A stretch of DNA of 64,000 nt, taken from positions 108,404 through 172,403 of the forward strand of contig ML996704.1 of the NCBI GenBank assembly GCA_010356995.1, written 5' to 3'. The notes beneath the pieces were generated by a model. The model did no database searches. It worked only from the letters and a program-made list of their open reading frames with translations, and had not been told where the DNA came from. This document shows positions 47,886-59,660 of this stretch, one piece after another. The stretch is from Trichodelitschia bisporula (lineage: Eukaryota > Ascomycota > Dothideomycetes > Phaeotrichales > Phaeotrichaceae). Numbering within the stretch: the stretch's first letter is position 1; each line of letters begins with the position of its first letter. Position numbers and translations under genes: made by a program.

Positions 47886-49268
47886 CTACTTCTTTTCGCG
47901 CTGCCCATACGCCTTTGTCGCATAATCCCCCTTGTGCACAATCAGATCCTCAGGCCGGTAATCCTCCTTGCCGGAGAAGTAGCTCTGGAGGATGGCCTTT
48001 GTCCCCTCGGCATACCGCTTCTGCGCATCGATGCTCGTCCCGCTCATATGCGGCACCGTCGCATTGCCTCCACCCCACGGGTTGGCTGCATACCGCAGCG
48101 GGTGATCCTTCGGCGCCGGTTGCGGGTACCACACGTCGCCGCCGTAGCCGCGCAGGTGGCCTGACTTGAGCGCCTCAGCGACATCCTCCTTGACGACGAT
48201 GGCGCCACGGGCGGTGTTGACGAGCCAGGAGCCTGGATGCATTAGTTTCGAAGAGCGAAGAGGAAAAGAGAGGACCTACCGGGCTTCATCTTGGAAATAA
48301 GCTCCTTGTTAAACAACCCCTTCGTCTTCTCATGCAGCGGGCAGTTGATAGTGACCACATCGCACTGGCCCAGCATCTCCTCCAGGCTCTCCACCCGGCG
48401 GCACCCGATCTCCTTCTCCTTCTCGGCGCTCAGCGGCTGGTAATCGAAGTACAGCAGCTCCTTGCAGTCAAACGCCCTGAGGCGCCGGAGCACACGCTCG
48501 CCGATACGTCCCACGGCCACGGTCCCGACAACCTTGTTCTCGAGATCATACTCATTCTTCGCCACGGCGGCCACGTTCCACTCCCCAGCGGCGATCTGCT
48601 CGTGCGCCGGCACGAAGTTCCGCACCAGCACGAGGATGGTCATGATGACGTGCTCGGCGACACTTACGACGTTGGATCCCGTGACTTCGGCGACCGTGAT
48701 ACCGCCATTCGTCTTGTTCGCGGCGTCCAGGTCGACGTGATCCGAACCGATGCCCGCAGTGACGGCGATCTTGAGCTTCTTCGCTTTGGCAAGGCGCTCC
48801 GCGGTGAGGTATCCGGGGTGGAAGCTGCATCCTCAGTCATACGCCTCAATGGGGATACGAGCCCACTCACGGCGTCGTAATAATAACTTCCGCATCCACC
48901 AACTCCTTATCAAACATCGAATTCTCGCCCTCCTTATCACTCGTCGTCACCAGTGTATGCCCCTGCTCCTCAAGCCACTTCCGCAGACCGAGCTCATTCT
49001 CCGTCGTGCCTAGCAGATTCGGCTCCTGCTCTGCATGCTCAAAGCCCTGGGTTATCAGCCTCGTCCACTCGGCCCGGGGATCTCTTACATCATACAAGAC
49101 CATCAAAACTTTGCCCTGTCGTGCCGCACTCGCTGTTAGCCATCTCGTCGAAGCCGGCGCTCGCACGCCCGTCCACTGTCGCGCTGCACCTGCTGACGCA
49201 GGGCGCAGCAACCGCGAGGCTGTGGTGGGGAGGCGGGAGGCGGAGGAGCGGAGGAGATGAGATACCAT
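47886..49268 (-). CDS. NAD-dependent formate dehydrogenase
   Basis: Exons 49268-48871, 48824-48280 and 48232-47886 keep frame and encode 429 residues. The enzyme oxidises formate to CO2 with NAD+. The first 50 residues ([20 protein letters not shown] and on) are Arg/Ser/Ala-rich without acids, which suggests mitochondrial import. The catalytic domain follows from [12 protein letters not shown]. Motifs are the formate-binding [29 protein letters not shown], the Rossmann loop [17 protein letters not shown] with the catalytic Arg, and the catalytic His in [12 protein letters not shown]. The loop has AV where many relatives have GA (from memory), a mild change. Introns are 46 and 47 nt. Confidence 0.95.
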
Positions 49269-50920
49269 TGTGACTGTGGTTGTTCCAACAAAAGGAGACT
49301 ACTGCTCAAAAGGGGGGAGACTGTTATATGCGTCTGCCGCGTCAGCCAAGTGCACGTCGTTGACATCACACCCGCATGCCCAGGGTCCATCACATACCTG
49401 GCGTAGATAAGCCTATGGGGATCGCAGGTAGTGTATTGGTTACAATGACTTCAATTCCGTGTCGGAGGTGCAAGCTTATAAACGAGATCGAGGCAATCGT
49501 GTAGATGAGAGCAATTGCTCATCAACGCGCTGCCCGGGTTATATACCTCGCTTCATTCCCTTTCGCCCGCGAGCTTGTCATGGTGACACTTCGTGGCCCA
49601 TCGCCACGAACTTCCCGTGGCGTCATCAAAGCGGGGTTGAACACGGCAACCCAGGTTGTCCCCCAGGCTGAGGGCGGCCTGGGTGGGGTTGCGAGCCCCG
49701 ATCCCCGCGACGTAATACTGCATGGTTGCGGGCGGAGAAGTTCTCGGCACGGCGAACTGCTCGGATTAGGACATTATTCGATTTTGGGGAGCTTAAACCC
49801 GGATCTGGGGCGAACGGGGATCAACTTGCCGCTTCGGGCAACAGTTCTATCGTCACTGCATTAGTTAGTCGTTTCGGGTTCGACTCCGACATCGGCAGCC
49901 ACCCGTACTTTAGCCACAGTGGGCCAGCTAAAGCTTCGCTGCGCAACGCCGATGCTTATCCCGACTGTAAACCCGCCGCTATGAGCCGCAGCAGTGTAAT
50001 CAGACCTCTTCTTATTCCCTCTTCCGCAGAACCGGTCAAGTAAGATGGTGATGCAGGCACGGCAGGTACCGTAAGTGCCGCAAGCGCGGGGTGCAAACTG
50101 CTTCCTGCGTGCTCCACGTGCGCGGCCATCGAACGCGTGCGAGTGCCGCGTCCAGGGCTCCCGACGTCAATCAGGCCAGTCTGGCTCTCTGAAAGCAAGC
50201 TTTCTTGAACACGGCATCGCGGCGCGGCATCCCTTTTGTCCACGGCGACCCCGCAGACGAGACGTTCGCCCTAGGAACGTCCAGACGGGCTTGGGACGCG
50301 AGGTGTTTCAGCCCTGTTTGTGCGCGGGGCTGGGAGGGGGCCGTGGGTTTGGAGAGGCTAAGGACGGAGGGTTTGCGTTGCTTTTTGCGGGAGCGAGGGA
50401 TAAGGCTGGATTGAAGTGTTCTGGATAGTGGAAGCAAGGCTTGACGTGAGCGACAGGCGATTGGGTAAAGTGCAAATCGAGATGAAGACAAGAAGAGGAG
50501 AGGGTCAGAGACTTTCGAGACTGAATACACGATGATGTCAAGTATCTTCCTCTGCTCCTTCCTCCCATCATGCGCACATTACATCATGTTCCTTCCCCAA
50601 GCAAGTATGCTCCTTCCTGACGTTACCATGCTCCTGCCTCACGTCTGTATAACTGGATGTGTAAGAGCAATGGCTCGCTCGTGATCATGTGGCCTTGCTT
50701 GTATACATACATATCTACCTTTGGCCTCCGTCCGCGCGCTGGCGCGGTGCAGCCTTGCCGTAATGACCGTGATAAAGAAACATCCCCACTCCAGGTATCA
50801 AATGGAATATGGTAGCGCGAATCGTGGTATACATGCGGCCCAACCCAACCCAGCCCAACACCAAACCCCATTACGCCGCTTGCGCAAAGAAAACACCTCC
50901 AAAAGACCCAAAAGAATGGC
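49269..50920. other. Intergenic, no supported gene
   Basis: This holds the promoter of formate dehydrogenase on the left and the 3' flank of the 7-TM gene on the right. Short frames on both strands lack motifs. A GGTTCGACTCCG stretch at about 49878 looks like a tRNA T-loop but has no matching arms. Confidence 0.45.
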
Positions 50921-52987
50921 CTAAAAGAAGCCGGGCGGGCTCTTCGCCCCCTCCGCCCTAGACCCAGCACTCGGCTGCCCAAACGTCGAAGCCGGCAATA
51001 TAAACCCCTCATCCACTTTCAACTCCCGTTCCTCAATCCCATCCAACCACGCAAACTCACTCCCCCCCTCCAGGACCGGCCCCGGCCCCGCCCCCTCCCA
51101 CTCCCCCTTCCGCCCACTCAACGGCGCCGGCACAGCACTCACGGGCCGCAACGGTGGCATAGGCGGCAAGTCGCGCTGAGCCTGCGCCTGTGGTGCAAAA
51201 CCTGGGGCTGCGCTCAGTCGTATCCCGATCTGCACCGTAGCGGAGGAGTCAGCGCTCGACCCGCGCCGGTGGCCGAGTCGGGGATTGCGTGCCCACGGTG
51301 CGGCGGGGAGGGGTAGGCTGGCCTCGCCGATGTCGGTTATTGACACCGGGGCTTGGGGGCGCGAGCCCGGGATTAGGAGCTTGGGGAGGGACTTTGTGGA
51401 GGCGGTGCGGGTGGGGGTGGTTTTGGGGGGTGTGGATGGCGCGTAGGTCGCGAGGGGGAGGCGGATGTCGGTCGTCGGGGTGGATTCGATGGGTGTGGTG
51501 AGGGTTGGGGTTGGGAAGAGGCTGTAGGTGCTGCTTTTGTTGCGCGTGTGGCCGTTGCTGGATCCGGGGCCGGTGGAGATGGTTAGCGGGGCTGGGGGGA
51601 GGGGCCAGCGGGTTTTAGTCGAGTCGGTCGAGTTATTGCGCGTCTTGTGGTATATGGAAGAGGGGTAAATGGAGGATGGGAAGCGTGGGGCCTGAGCCTG
51701 ATCCGCTTGGTACTGCGCGTAGACGTCGGACACTTTTTCGTCAGGGCGGAAACCTGAGTCCACGAGATGCAGCGGCGAGCTGATGGTCATGAGCTCGAGG
51801 TCGTTGCGGCCCCAGAGGCGGAAGCGCCGCTTTGCGTGCCAGGGCATGGAGCCGGGCTTGATAGCGGTGCGCGTGGCATTGGCGCGGAGGAAGAGGTGGG
51901 CGAAGGCGATGGCGGTGCCTGAGAAGAAGATTGCGAATTCGGCGATGCGTGAGGAGGTGAGATCCTTGTCGAAGGATTGGGCGACGGCTTGGGACCAGAA
52001 GGGGAGGATGAAAATCTGTTCAGTTAGAAAGATAGTGTGATTGCGTGATCGGCTTACGTAGATAACTGCGTTTAGCAGCAGATAGTACACCATCCGAGTC
52101 CCTGCAATCCGCTCGTTGGGGTCCACTCGCACCGTTCGGCGTAGCTGGAGTGCGATGATGCCGGCCATCAGCAGTGACATGATAATCAACATCGAAGTGA
52201 TTCCGATCCCGAAAACAGAGTGCTTCACCGCCCGCCATATCATGTCTCCAAAGCACTTTTCCAGCGGGGGCCGAAGCTTCACCGGAATCCATGTCAGGAT
52301 TAGGAGGATGAATGCGATGCCTGTGCAAACGAACGAAGCGTGCTTGCGGCGCGGCTTAAATGGTACTCGTCTTAACGCGCGGATTGTCATCTCCAATCCA
52401 AAGATCAGGTGGAGATACCCGATGGAGAAGATTTCTAGAGCCGTTAGAGCGGTACTTCGACCAGGCATGCCACTTACGAGGAAAGACGACCTGTGCGGTA
52501 TTGGGACATTTGGGCACGAACACAGTCTTCAACGCCGCGGCTTGGATCCAGATGAAGAAGAACTGTTGAAGAACAATTCCAAACCCAAGCAAGAGCGGAA
52601 AGCTCTCGGCCGGGTGCAGTTCATATAGAAACTCGAATCTCCTATGAGTGTTAGATATGCTTCAGTGGTTCTCGGTCAGCCTTACCGTGGCCGCAGCTTC
52701 ACCTGCAACTTCGATGCTCTCCAGTTGTCGTACCAGATCCTGAATATGATCCACAATGCCACCACCATGCTCACACACCCAATCGCAATGTGCATCACCC
52801 GAAGTTGCTGTACTTGAGCCAGTACGAGCTTGCCAATGATCGCGGTCGTGGTGTTCATCTGGCTCATCTCCATATCGCTCATCTTGCTCATATCCTGACC
52901 GTAATTGAGGGCCCCTCGGTCCAAGGCGTAATCCCCCGCATGGTTCGTCAGGTACGCACCAAATATGGCACCTCCTTCAACTGCCAT
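50921..52987 (-). CDS. Seven-transmembrane fungal protein, GPCR-like, unknown ligand
   Basis: Exons 52987-52686, 52638-52478, 52434-52058 and 52015-50921 keep frame and give 644 residues. An N-terminal outer segment with NTT is followed by membrane spans at about LRVMHIAIGCVSMVVALWII, LLLGFGIVLQQFFFIWIQAA, IGYLHLIFGLEM, FVCTGIAFILLILTWIPV, ITSMLIIMSLLMAGIIALQL, MVYYLLLNAVIYV and IAEFAIFFSGTAIAFAHLFL. About 300 cytosolic, Ser/Pro/Thr-rich residues follow. This layout fits uncharacterised Pezizomycotina 7-TM families. Receptor function is an inference from shape only. The third intron (52057-52016) is 42 nt and in frame. Confidence 0.8.
52016..52057 (-). other. 42-nt in-frame intron in the 7-TM gene
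   Basis: GTAAGC donor, TAACTGA branch and ACAG acceptor. It is a multiple of three without a stop, so retention would insert 14 polar residues inside a membrane span. That supports it being spliced normally. Confidence 0.7.
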
Positions 52988-55900
52988 TTTGACTGCTCGC
53001 CAGCAGTGTTGCTCTGCGGCAGATGGCGGCTAGAAACCGCACCAGGGCATTAAAAGAATAAAAGGCAACGAGAGAAACCGGCTCAATCGCGTCGCCGTCG
53101 GCTACCAGTCCGCAGAAAAGAAGGTGCAGAACCAGAAGCCGTAGGAGCAGCAGAGTATAAGGGTAGTGGCCAATCTCCCCCAGAGGCTGAGATCCAGTTT
53201 CGTAACAGCCGATGGCGCACGGGCTATGGAGCCGAATTGCCACCCTGACAAGCAGCCATGTCGTCAGGGACAGGAACCGTAAGGACGCCGTGAACCATCG
53301 TCGCCAAGATATTGCTCCACGTTTCATAGGACTCGAGCGACATTGGTGTCGTTAGGACCTTGCTCCGGGCACGGCTGGGTTCGCGGTCAGCCTTGCCACC
53401 TCGGCGATAGCCTATCTTCAGCTCTCATCGAGTCACAGCATAAAAGCAATTCGAGAACTATTCCTGATAAATCCGCGTTGGATTCTTCCCTTTCAACGGT
53501 CCAGAAAAGCGCGCCTCGATACGCATACCGGCAGTTTTCGGGAACTACAGCGACATGACTCTCCAACCATGGCGTTTCCCGAACTCAAGAGTACATCCTC
53601 AGGCAGCGTCGACACCGTGCCTGTTTGTCACGGTACTGAAGGGATTTACTTTTGCTGCGGGGTGGAGGGGTGCAAGACATGGGAGGTGGCATAAATTTAC
53701 TCCCGCCACTCTGAAACGCGCAGCACTCCAGACTTCAGCGGACCGATACACAACCTGGCCCGCCCACGATTGGCCACCAAGAAGAAATTCTCCGCGCGGG
53801 GGATTTTGTTGCGCCATTTGCGGGCGTGACGCAGGGGCGTTGGGCGAGACAAAACTTCATGTGTGCGAAATGTTCAGCCTAATTTGTCAAAGTTGTCTGA
53901 TCGCTCTAAGTCTGCCGCTGGGATACTTGTAAGTCCTTGCCTTGTACAGCGTGAATAGCGATATAATGAATTCGTTATGTCGAGGTTCCCTAGGAAAAGT
54001 TGCAAAGTGGTCATGGAGAAAGTCAAAATTCAGTGACTGATGGGACCAAGGAAGAAGCTTCACTGTGGCTGTCATCTCCTTGAACAATCGCGGCAAAGGA
54101 CAGTTGCTTGGTAAAGGCAATCTTTACCCCCACTACAGAGTAAAGAAGCCACCAAGTCGGCAGAGCCAGCTTCCGCCCACTGGTGGGGGCCGGAGGTTCC
54201 CTTTCGAGGCTGTGGGTTGATTGCGCGAAACGTGTGGAGACCTACGGGCTATGATGGTGAGAGCATGGCGTGTGTGAACCTGAGAATAAGGCAGTCACCA
54301 CGGACACTTTGCCAATGCTGGGATTTGAACTGTGACAACGGCCATGTTCCGAGAACATCTCAGCGCTTCTACCCAAAGCACTGCCCAAGAGAAGGGTCGT
54401 GATGTTCGATTTCCCCGGTGTTTGCCGTATCGATTATATGAGCCCAAACATTATGTGAAGTCCCTGGGAGTCATGGCAAATTTGGCATAGGATTGTCCAG
54501 AACCATGGATTTGAGCCGTCAGACGTGGAAGGCTGATCGTGCCTGAGGTTGATATCAAGATCCAGGCTTGATACCAGGCCCAGTCCCCGAAGACTGCACC
54601 TCATGACCAGAAGATCGGAATTGGAAGGCGAAGATAGGCCACGGGCCCTCCATCCTGGAGGAGGGAAGGCAAAGGCCTCCCAAATGGGCAGAGGCTAGGA
54701 AGGGATTTGACGCAATACCTTGACGCAATACCCTGACGTTCTGCACGGGACCAGTGGGAGAATGCTATCCCGTTTCCGGATAGCACTTGGCAGGCGCTCT
54801 CCGCCACGGTGTCGAAGGCAAGGAGCTCGTGCAATGATGAAGGTGATTCTGTTCTTTGTCCAATATGAAAGGGAGATCCGCATGGCCTGGCCATGATTTG
54901 TCGGTCTAGTTCGCCGTGACGTTCTAGAAGCAAGGGTCGAGAACATCGCATAAAGAACGAGTTTCGAAACGGCATCCAAGAGCGTCTGCGGCGAAATGTG
55001 AAAAATAGTCAAGGTATTTGAGCACTGTGAAACTGGAGGACGCGGCCTTGGCTTCAGCGGGCGGACCATGGGATGCCGGCTGATCGTCCTCAGCCGGGCA
55101 GGACGACACGGAGGACAAGTCTTTGGGCATTTCAAAGCCAGTGTGGTTGTGCACGTCCGCCTTATCAGCACATATCTGTTGTGCACAGAAGTTTGACCTA
55201 CTCCTTGACAACAGGCCTCTACATGGCCACGGTGCCCATTTAGGTTTCTCTCGAGGCACGTCCTGTCAGATGCCCACAGACACTGCTGCGCAGCTGGAAG
55301 TCTCTTCACATCAAACGGAGCCCGTGAAAGATACGCCCAGCAGTATTGTTGTGAGGCGCCACTGCCGTTCGGCCGTATTTGCCAACAGGCGCTGTGGTGG
55401 TGTGGTCATGACGTTCAGTAATCTCCGCCTCAAGTCGAGCGGGATCTCATGTCTGCTTTGAGTCGCTGCCTGAGTCGTTGTTCGTTGTCTGTGGTGGCCT
55501 GAAATGAAGGGCACTGCAGAGTTTTCAGGAAGATTGCAAGGCAACACGATCAAGGACGAGGTGCGAGGAGACTTTGACAAATAGCTAAGCTGCCTACCAC
55601 CCAAGAGAGGATGCTGTCACCTATGCAGAGATGCAATATATCATAACCGCGCTCCTAGTGGTGCATTCGTCCACTGCCAACGGTACGGACGGCGGCTCTG
55701 CGTGCTGAGAAACTACAATCGTGTGAGTGGTGCAAAGGTTTGTCGCGACCGTCGGTAAGGAACAAGGTTTCATCGGAAAATCCTCAGCAGCTCCAGCTAC
55801 GGCGCGTGTTGATCTAGAACATATGATAGAGGAGAAAAAGGTGGAAGAGCAATCCAAAGCCTCCTACAATAAATGTTCGAATGAGTGAAGAAGAGAAGAT

Positions 55901-56086
55901 GAGGTTGGCGGCGCTCCGCCAGTTTTTGTAGGCAGCTCGCTTGAGCTCGGGCCAATCAGAGCGGAGCCATTGCCGTTGGCCCCGGCAGGGAACGACGAAG
56001 CCAGACGACGCGGCATCAGTGCCGCTCAACAACCCGCAACCACCACCCATCTCCGCCTCCGATTGCGCGTTCTCCAGTCCCCCACG
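52988..56086. other. 3.1-kb intergenic region, no supported gene
   Basis: Frames of 60-205 codons occur on the - strand (for example 54695-55309 and 54924-55259, which overlap in different frames) but none shows a known motif or clean splice chain. A hydrophobic - strand frame at 52977-53327 sits in the leader of the 7-TM gene. The right end is the promoter of the complex I gene. Confidence 0.4.
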
Positions 56087-58526
56087 ATGCTGCGACATCA
56101 GCTGCTGAGGACGCTGCGAAAGCCTCAGGGCCTCAGCACCGTCAATGCCTCCCGCTCCTTCAGTGCAGCCAGCTCGCGGAGGGCCGAGGTGGAGCTTACC
56201 ATAGGTACGGTGACATTGTATGCTGTGCAGTTCGCCACTGACGAGTTCTAGATGGCAAGAAGGTGTCAATAGAAGGTGCTTACCCTCAAGAGACTGCTTA
56301 ATGACCGCCTCTAACGTCTGCAGCGGGGTCTGCCCTCATCCAAGCCTGTGAAAAAGCCGGCGCCACAATTCCGAGATACTGCTATCATGAGAAGCTGATG
56401 ATTGCGGGCAATTGCCGCATGTGTTTGGTGGAGGTTGAGCGGTCCCCGAAGCCTGTCGCCTCGTGCGCGTGGCCGGTGCAACCAGGCATGGTGGTCAAGA
56501 CTAACTCGCCCTTGGTGCATGAAGCTCGTGAGGGCATCATGGAGTTTCTGCTCGCCAACCATCCCCTCGATTGCCCCATTTGCGATCAGGGTGGCGAGTG
56601 CGATCTCCAGGACCAGTCCATGCGGTACGGCTCCGACCGTGGCCGCTTCCACGAGATTGGTGGCAAGCGCGCGGTCGAGGACAAGAACATGGGTCCGCTC
56701 ATCAAGGTGGGTGTCTCCCCTCAGTCCTGACGTGGAGCCTAACGATTCCAGACTTCGATGAACCGCTGCATTCACTGCACCAGGTGTATCCGGTTCGCCA
56801 ACGACGTCGCCGGTGCTCCCGAGCTAGGGTCGACTGGGCGCGGCAACGATATGCAGATCGGTACCTACCTCGAGAAGAATCTTGATTCCGAGATGTCCGG
56901 CAACGTGATCGACCTTTGCCCTGTGGGTGCCCTTACCTCCAAGCCGTACGCTTTCAAGGCCCGTCCGTGGGAGCTCTACCACACCGAGACGGTTGATGTG
57001 CATGACGGGCTGGGCTCCAACATCCGGGTGGATTCTCGAGGCATGTCTATCATGCGCGTTCTGCCTCGTCTCAACGATGACATCAACGAAGAGTGGATCA
57101 ATGACAAGACCCGGTTCGCCTGCGATGGCCTAAGCACTCAGCGCCTCACTATCCCACTGGTTCGCCGTAACAACAGCTTCGAGCCCGTCACCTGGGAGCA
57201 GGCCTTGGTTGAGGTTGCCGATGCTTACAAGCGGGTCAGCCCCAAGGGTGATGAACTCAAGGCTATTGCTGGTCAGCTCGTCGAGACGGAGGTGTTGGTT
57301 GCCATGAAGGATCTTGCCAACAAGCTCGGCTCTGAGAACCTGGCGCTTGACCAGCCCCGTGGCAGCGAGCCTATCGCACACGGCATCGACGTCCGCTCAA
57401 ACTACTCGTTCAACTCCAAGATCTCCGGTGTGGAGGAAGCGGACGCTATCCTGCTGATCGGTACGAACCCACGTCACGAAGCCGCCGGCCTCAACGCTCG
57501 CATCCGCAAGCAGTGGCTCCGGTCTGACCTTGAAGTCGGCCTTGTCGGCGAGGATTTCGACAGCACGTTCGAGTACCAGAAGCTCGGTGCTAACGCCAAG
57601 GATCTAAAGACCGCGCTTGCTGGTGAGTTCGGCAAGAAGCTGGCTGCTGCGAAGAGGCCCATGATCATCGTCGGCAGCGGTGCGGTGGAGCACGCGGATG
57701 CCGAGAGCATTCTGGAGACGGTGGGCAACTTCGTTGAGAAGCACCGTGACAACTTCATCACTGCTGAGTGGAAGGGCTATAACGTCCTCCAGCGTGCCGC
57801 TTCGCGTGTCGGGGCCTACGAGGTTGGCTTTACGGTTCCCTCGCCGGCTGTCGCCAACACCAAGGCGAAGTTTGTTTGGCTCCTCGGAGCGGACGAGGTC
57901 ACGGAGGCGGACATCCCCAAGGACGCCTTCGTGGTCTACCAGGGCCACCACGGCGACAAGGGCGCTCAGATTGCGGACATCATCCTGCCCGGTGCCTCCT
58001 ACGTGGAGAAGTCGGGCACGCTCCTCAATACTGAGGCCCGTGTCCAGATGACCCGTGCGGCCGTCAGCCTGGTCGGCGCGGCGCGCGAAGATTGGAAGAT
58101 TATCCGGGCCGTCAGCGAGTACCTTGGTGCTCCTCTGCCTTACGATGACATTGAGGCTCTGCGGGACCGCATGGAGGAGATTTCTCCGGCTCTGCGGCGG
58201 TACGACGTGGTCGAAGACACTGGCCTTGCAGTTCTGAGCAAGGTGCAGTTGGTCGACCAGCACAAGGGTGCGAAGGCGACTGGGGAGCCGCTGAAAAAGG
58301 TCATTGAGGATTTCTACTTTACTGATGTCATCTCAAGAAGGTATGCATGTCGTTCTACTGGACACTGACACTTGCTAATTTCTGCAGTTCCCCAACCATG
58401 GCTAGGTGCTCTGCCGCGAAGAAGACAGGCAACCCGCTCACGAATTTCATGGCGCCGGGCGAGCCGAACCCTCAGGTGGAGTACGGGCCGACGGATAGTC
58501 CCAGTGCTCTGGCTTCGGGTGGCTAG
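56087..58526 (+). CDS. nuo-78: NADH-ubiquinone oxidoreductase 78-kDa subunit (NDUFS1 / NUO78)
   Basis: Exons 56087-56204, 56252-56275, 56324-56706, 56752-58340 and 58388-58526 keep frame and encode 750 residues. It is the largest subunit of the matrix arm of mitochondrial complex I and carries iron-sulfur clusters on the path from NADH. The presequence [17 protein letters not shown] ends near [12 protein letters not shown]. The 2Fe-2S site is [19 protein letters not shown], the His-Cys 4Fe-4S site is [20 protein letters not shown], and the next 4Fe-4S site is [10 protein letters not shown] with LCPVGAL. The molybdopterin-oxidoreductase-like domain follows with [20 protein letters not shown]. 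Exon 2 is only 24 nt, yet its junctions rebuild [20 protein letters not shown]. Confidence 0.96.
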
Positions 58527-58689
58527 ACTAGAGTAGATGTACACCTAGTTACGTGTTTTGGGCGGATTCGCCGGCGCAGCTGTATATACAAGCAATTCGT
58601 AGCCGGGTGCATTTGAAAGCATAAGCAGCACTAATTCGCTAGGTGGTTGACGGATATGCATAGGTTATGTACAATCGGGACGGAGAGCT

Positions 58690-59267
58690 TCAAGATTCGG
58701 ACCTGACCTCACTCTGAGGCGCCGGCTCGCTGGACACGTCCTTTTCCCAAGGCTTTCTCCTCACCGTCCGCGTCGCCTGAGTCCCCTGGCCCTCAAGAAC
58801 TGTATTTGGGATTTCCTTGATTCCGGGAACTGGCTTGCCCGTCTGAATCATCTCGACAATGTCCTGGTAGGAAAAACGTGGGGCTTCGGGCGCGGGTGGT
58901 TCAGCCGAGGTCTGTAATAAGGGATCCTCAGCACTCGCAGCAACAGTGCCGTTGAATCTCAGTGATGGAGGAGGCAAGTGCTTCGCCTGTCGCCACGCCT
59001 TGTACCCGTCAAAGTCTACGCTGGTATTGAACTTTCTAGATGTGGAGTCAGTGGCGCTCGCAACACGGAGCGGCTAACCGACCTGGAGTAGTAGAAGCAC
59101 CGCGCTCGCAGTGTCAGTGCGGATGCCTGATCTGGCGTTGGGTCTGGCCCCAGAATGGCGCTCAGCCCGCCGTGGAACTCTTCATCGACGTCCCATGGGT
59201 ACTGTTCGACTTGCGCGAACACATCCTCGGCTGTGGGGCAAACGGACGTTACGGCTGCGGAGGCCAT
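58690..59267 (-). CDS. KPWE-domain protein, peroxin-14-like fungal family
   Basis: Exons 59267-59083 and 59035-58690 around a 47-nt intron encode 176 residues. The N-terminal half (AEDVFAQVEQYPWDVDEEFH to CFYYSRKFNTSVDFDGYKAW) looks like the small helical domain of this family. The C-terminal half has SYQDIVEMIQTGKPVPGIKE, then IPNTVLEGQ and VRRKPWEKD, which is the KPWE motif. Some relatives are annotated as peroxisomal or PEX14-like, but I know of no firm function. It is convergent with NDUFS1 (163 bp) and divergent from CDC50. Confidence 0.8.
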
Positions 59268-59660
59268 TGCGGGGCTGTTTTGGATGTTTGGGGTTGTTTG
59301 ATGTTACACCTGTTTGGCAGAGAGCAAGCTGGCTACATTGGAGGGATTGGGAATAGATAGGAAGCCAAAAGGCAATGTGGTTGCGCTCGTCTGGTCGGAT
59401 GGTTACAAGTTAACCATCGCGTGGCGCAGCGGGGCAAGCCACTCCATATCGGTACTGGCCAATTGGATTCATGCATGGCATCTCAAACGCCAAGGACACT
59501 CACGTGTTGTCCCTCGCGCATGGGGGTGCGACACTCGGCCGCTGACTACAGTAGCGCCCGGGAGCGTTGCGGATTGCTGGGGCAGTGAAGTGAAGCCAGA
59601 ATCACCCTCCGTCCTACACACTCGACACCCCCATCGTCACTCTCTCCATCGCCGTTCGCC
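59268..59660. promoter_or_regulatory. 393-bp divergent promoter, KPWE gene and CDC50
   Basis: Both start codons face outward from this interval. The right half has a CT-rich leader ending in CGCCATG. No other gene is supported. Confidence 0.5.

Noticed and set aside
49860-49900. GGTTCGACTCCG resembling a tRNA T-loop
   Set aside because: Stem bases do not pair and no other arms are found.
52977-53327. Hydrophobic 116-codon - strand frame upstream of the 7-TM gene
   Set aside because: It lies in the probable leader and overlaps the start of exon 1 in another frame. No homologous motif.
54290-54395. tRNA-like pattern on the - strand (GTTCAAATC near a GGGCAGT 5' end)
   Set aside because: The T-arm does not pair and no acceptor or anticodon arms of the right length can be drawn.
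55814-56269. 151-codon - strand frame with a hydrophobic end
   Set aside because: It is antisense to the first exons of the complex I gene, which are well supported.
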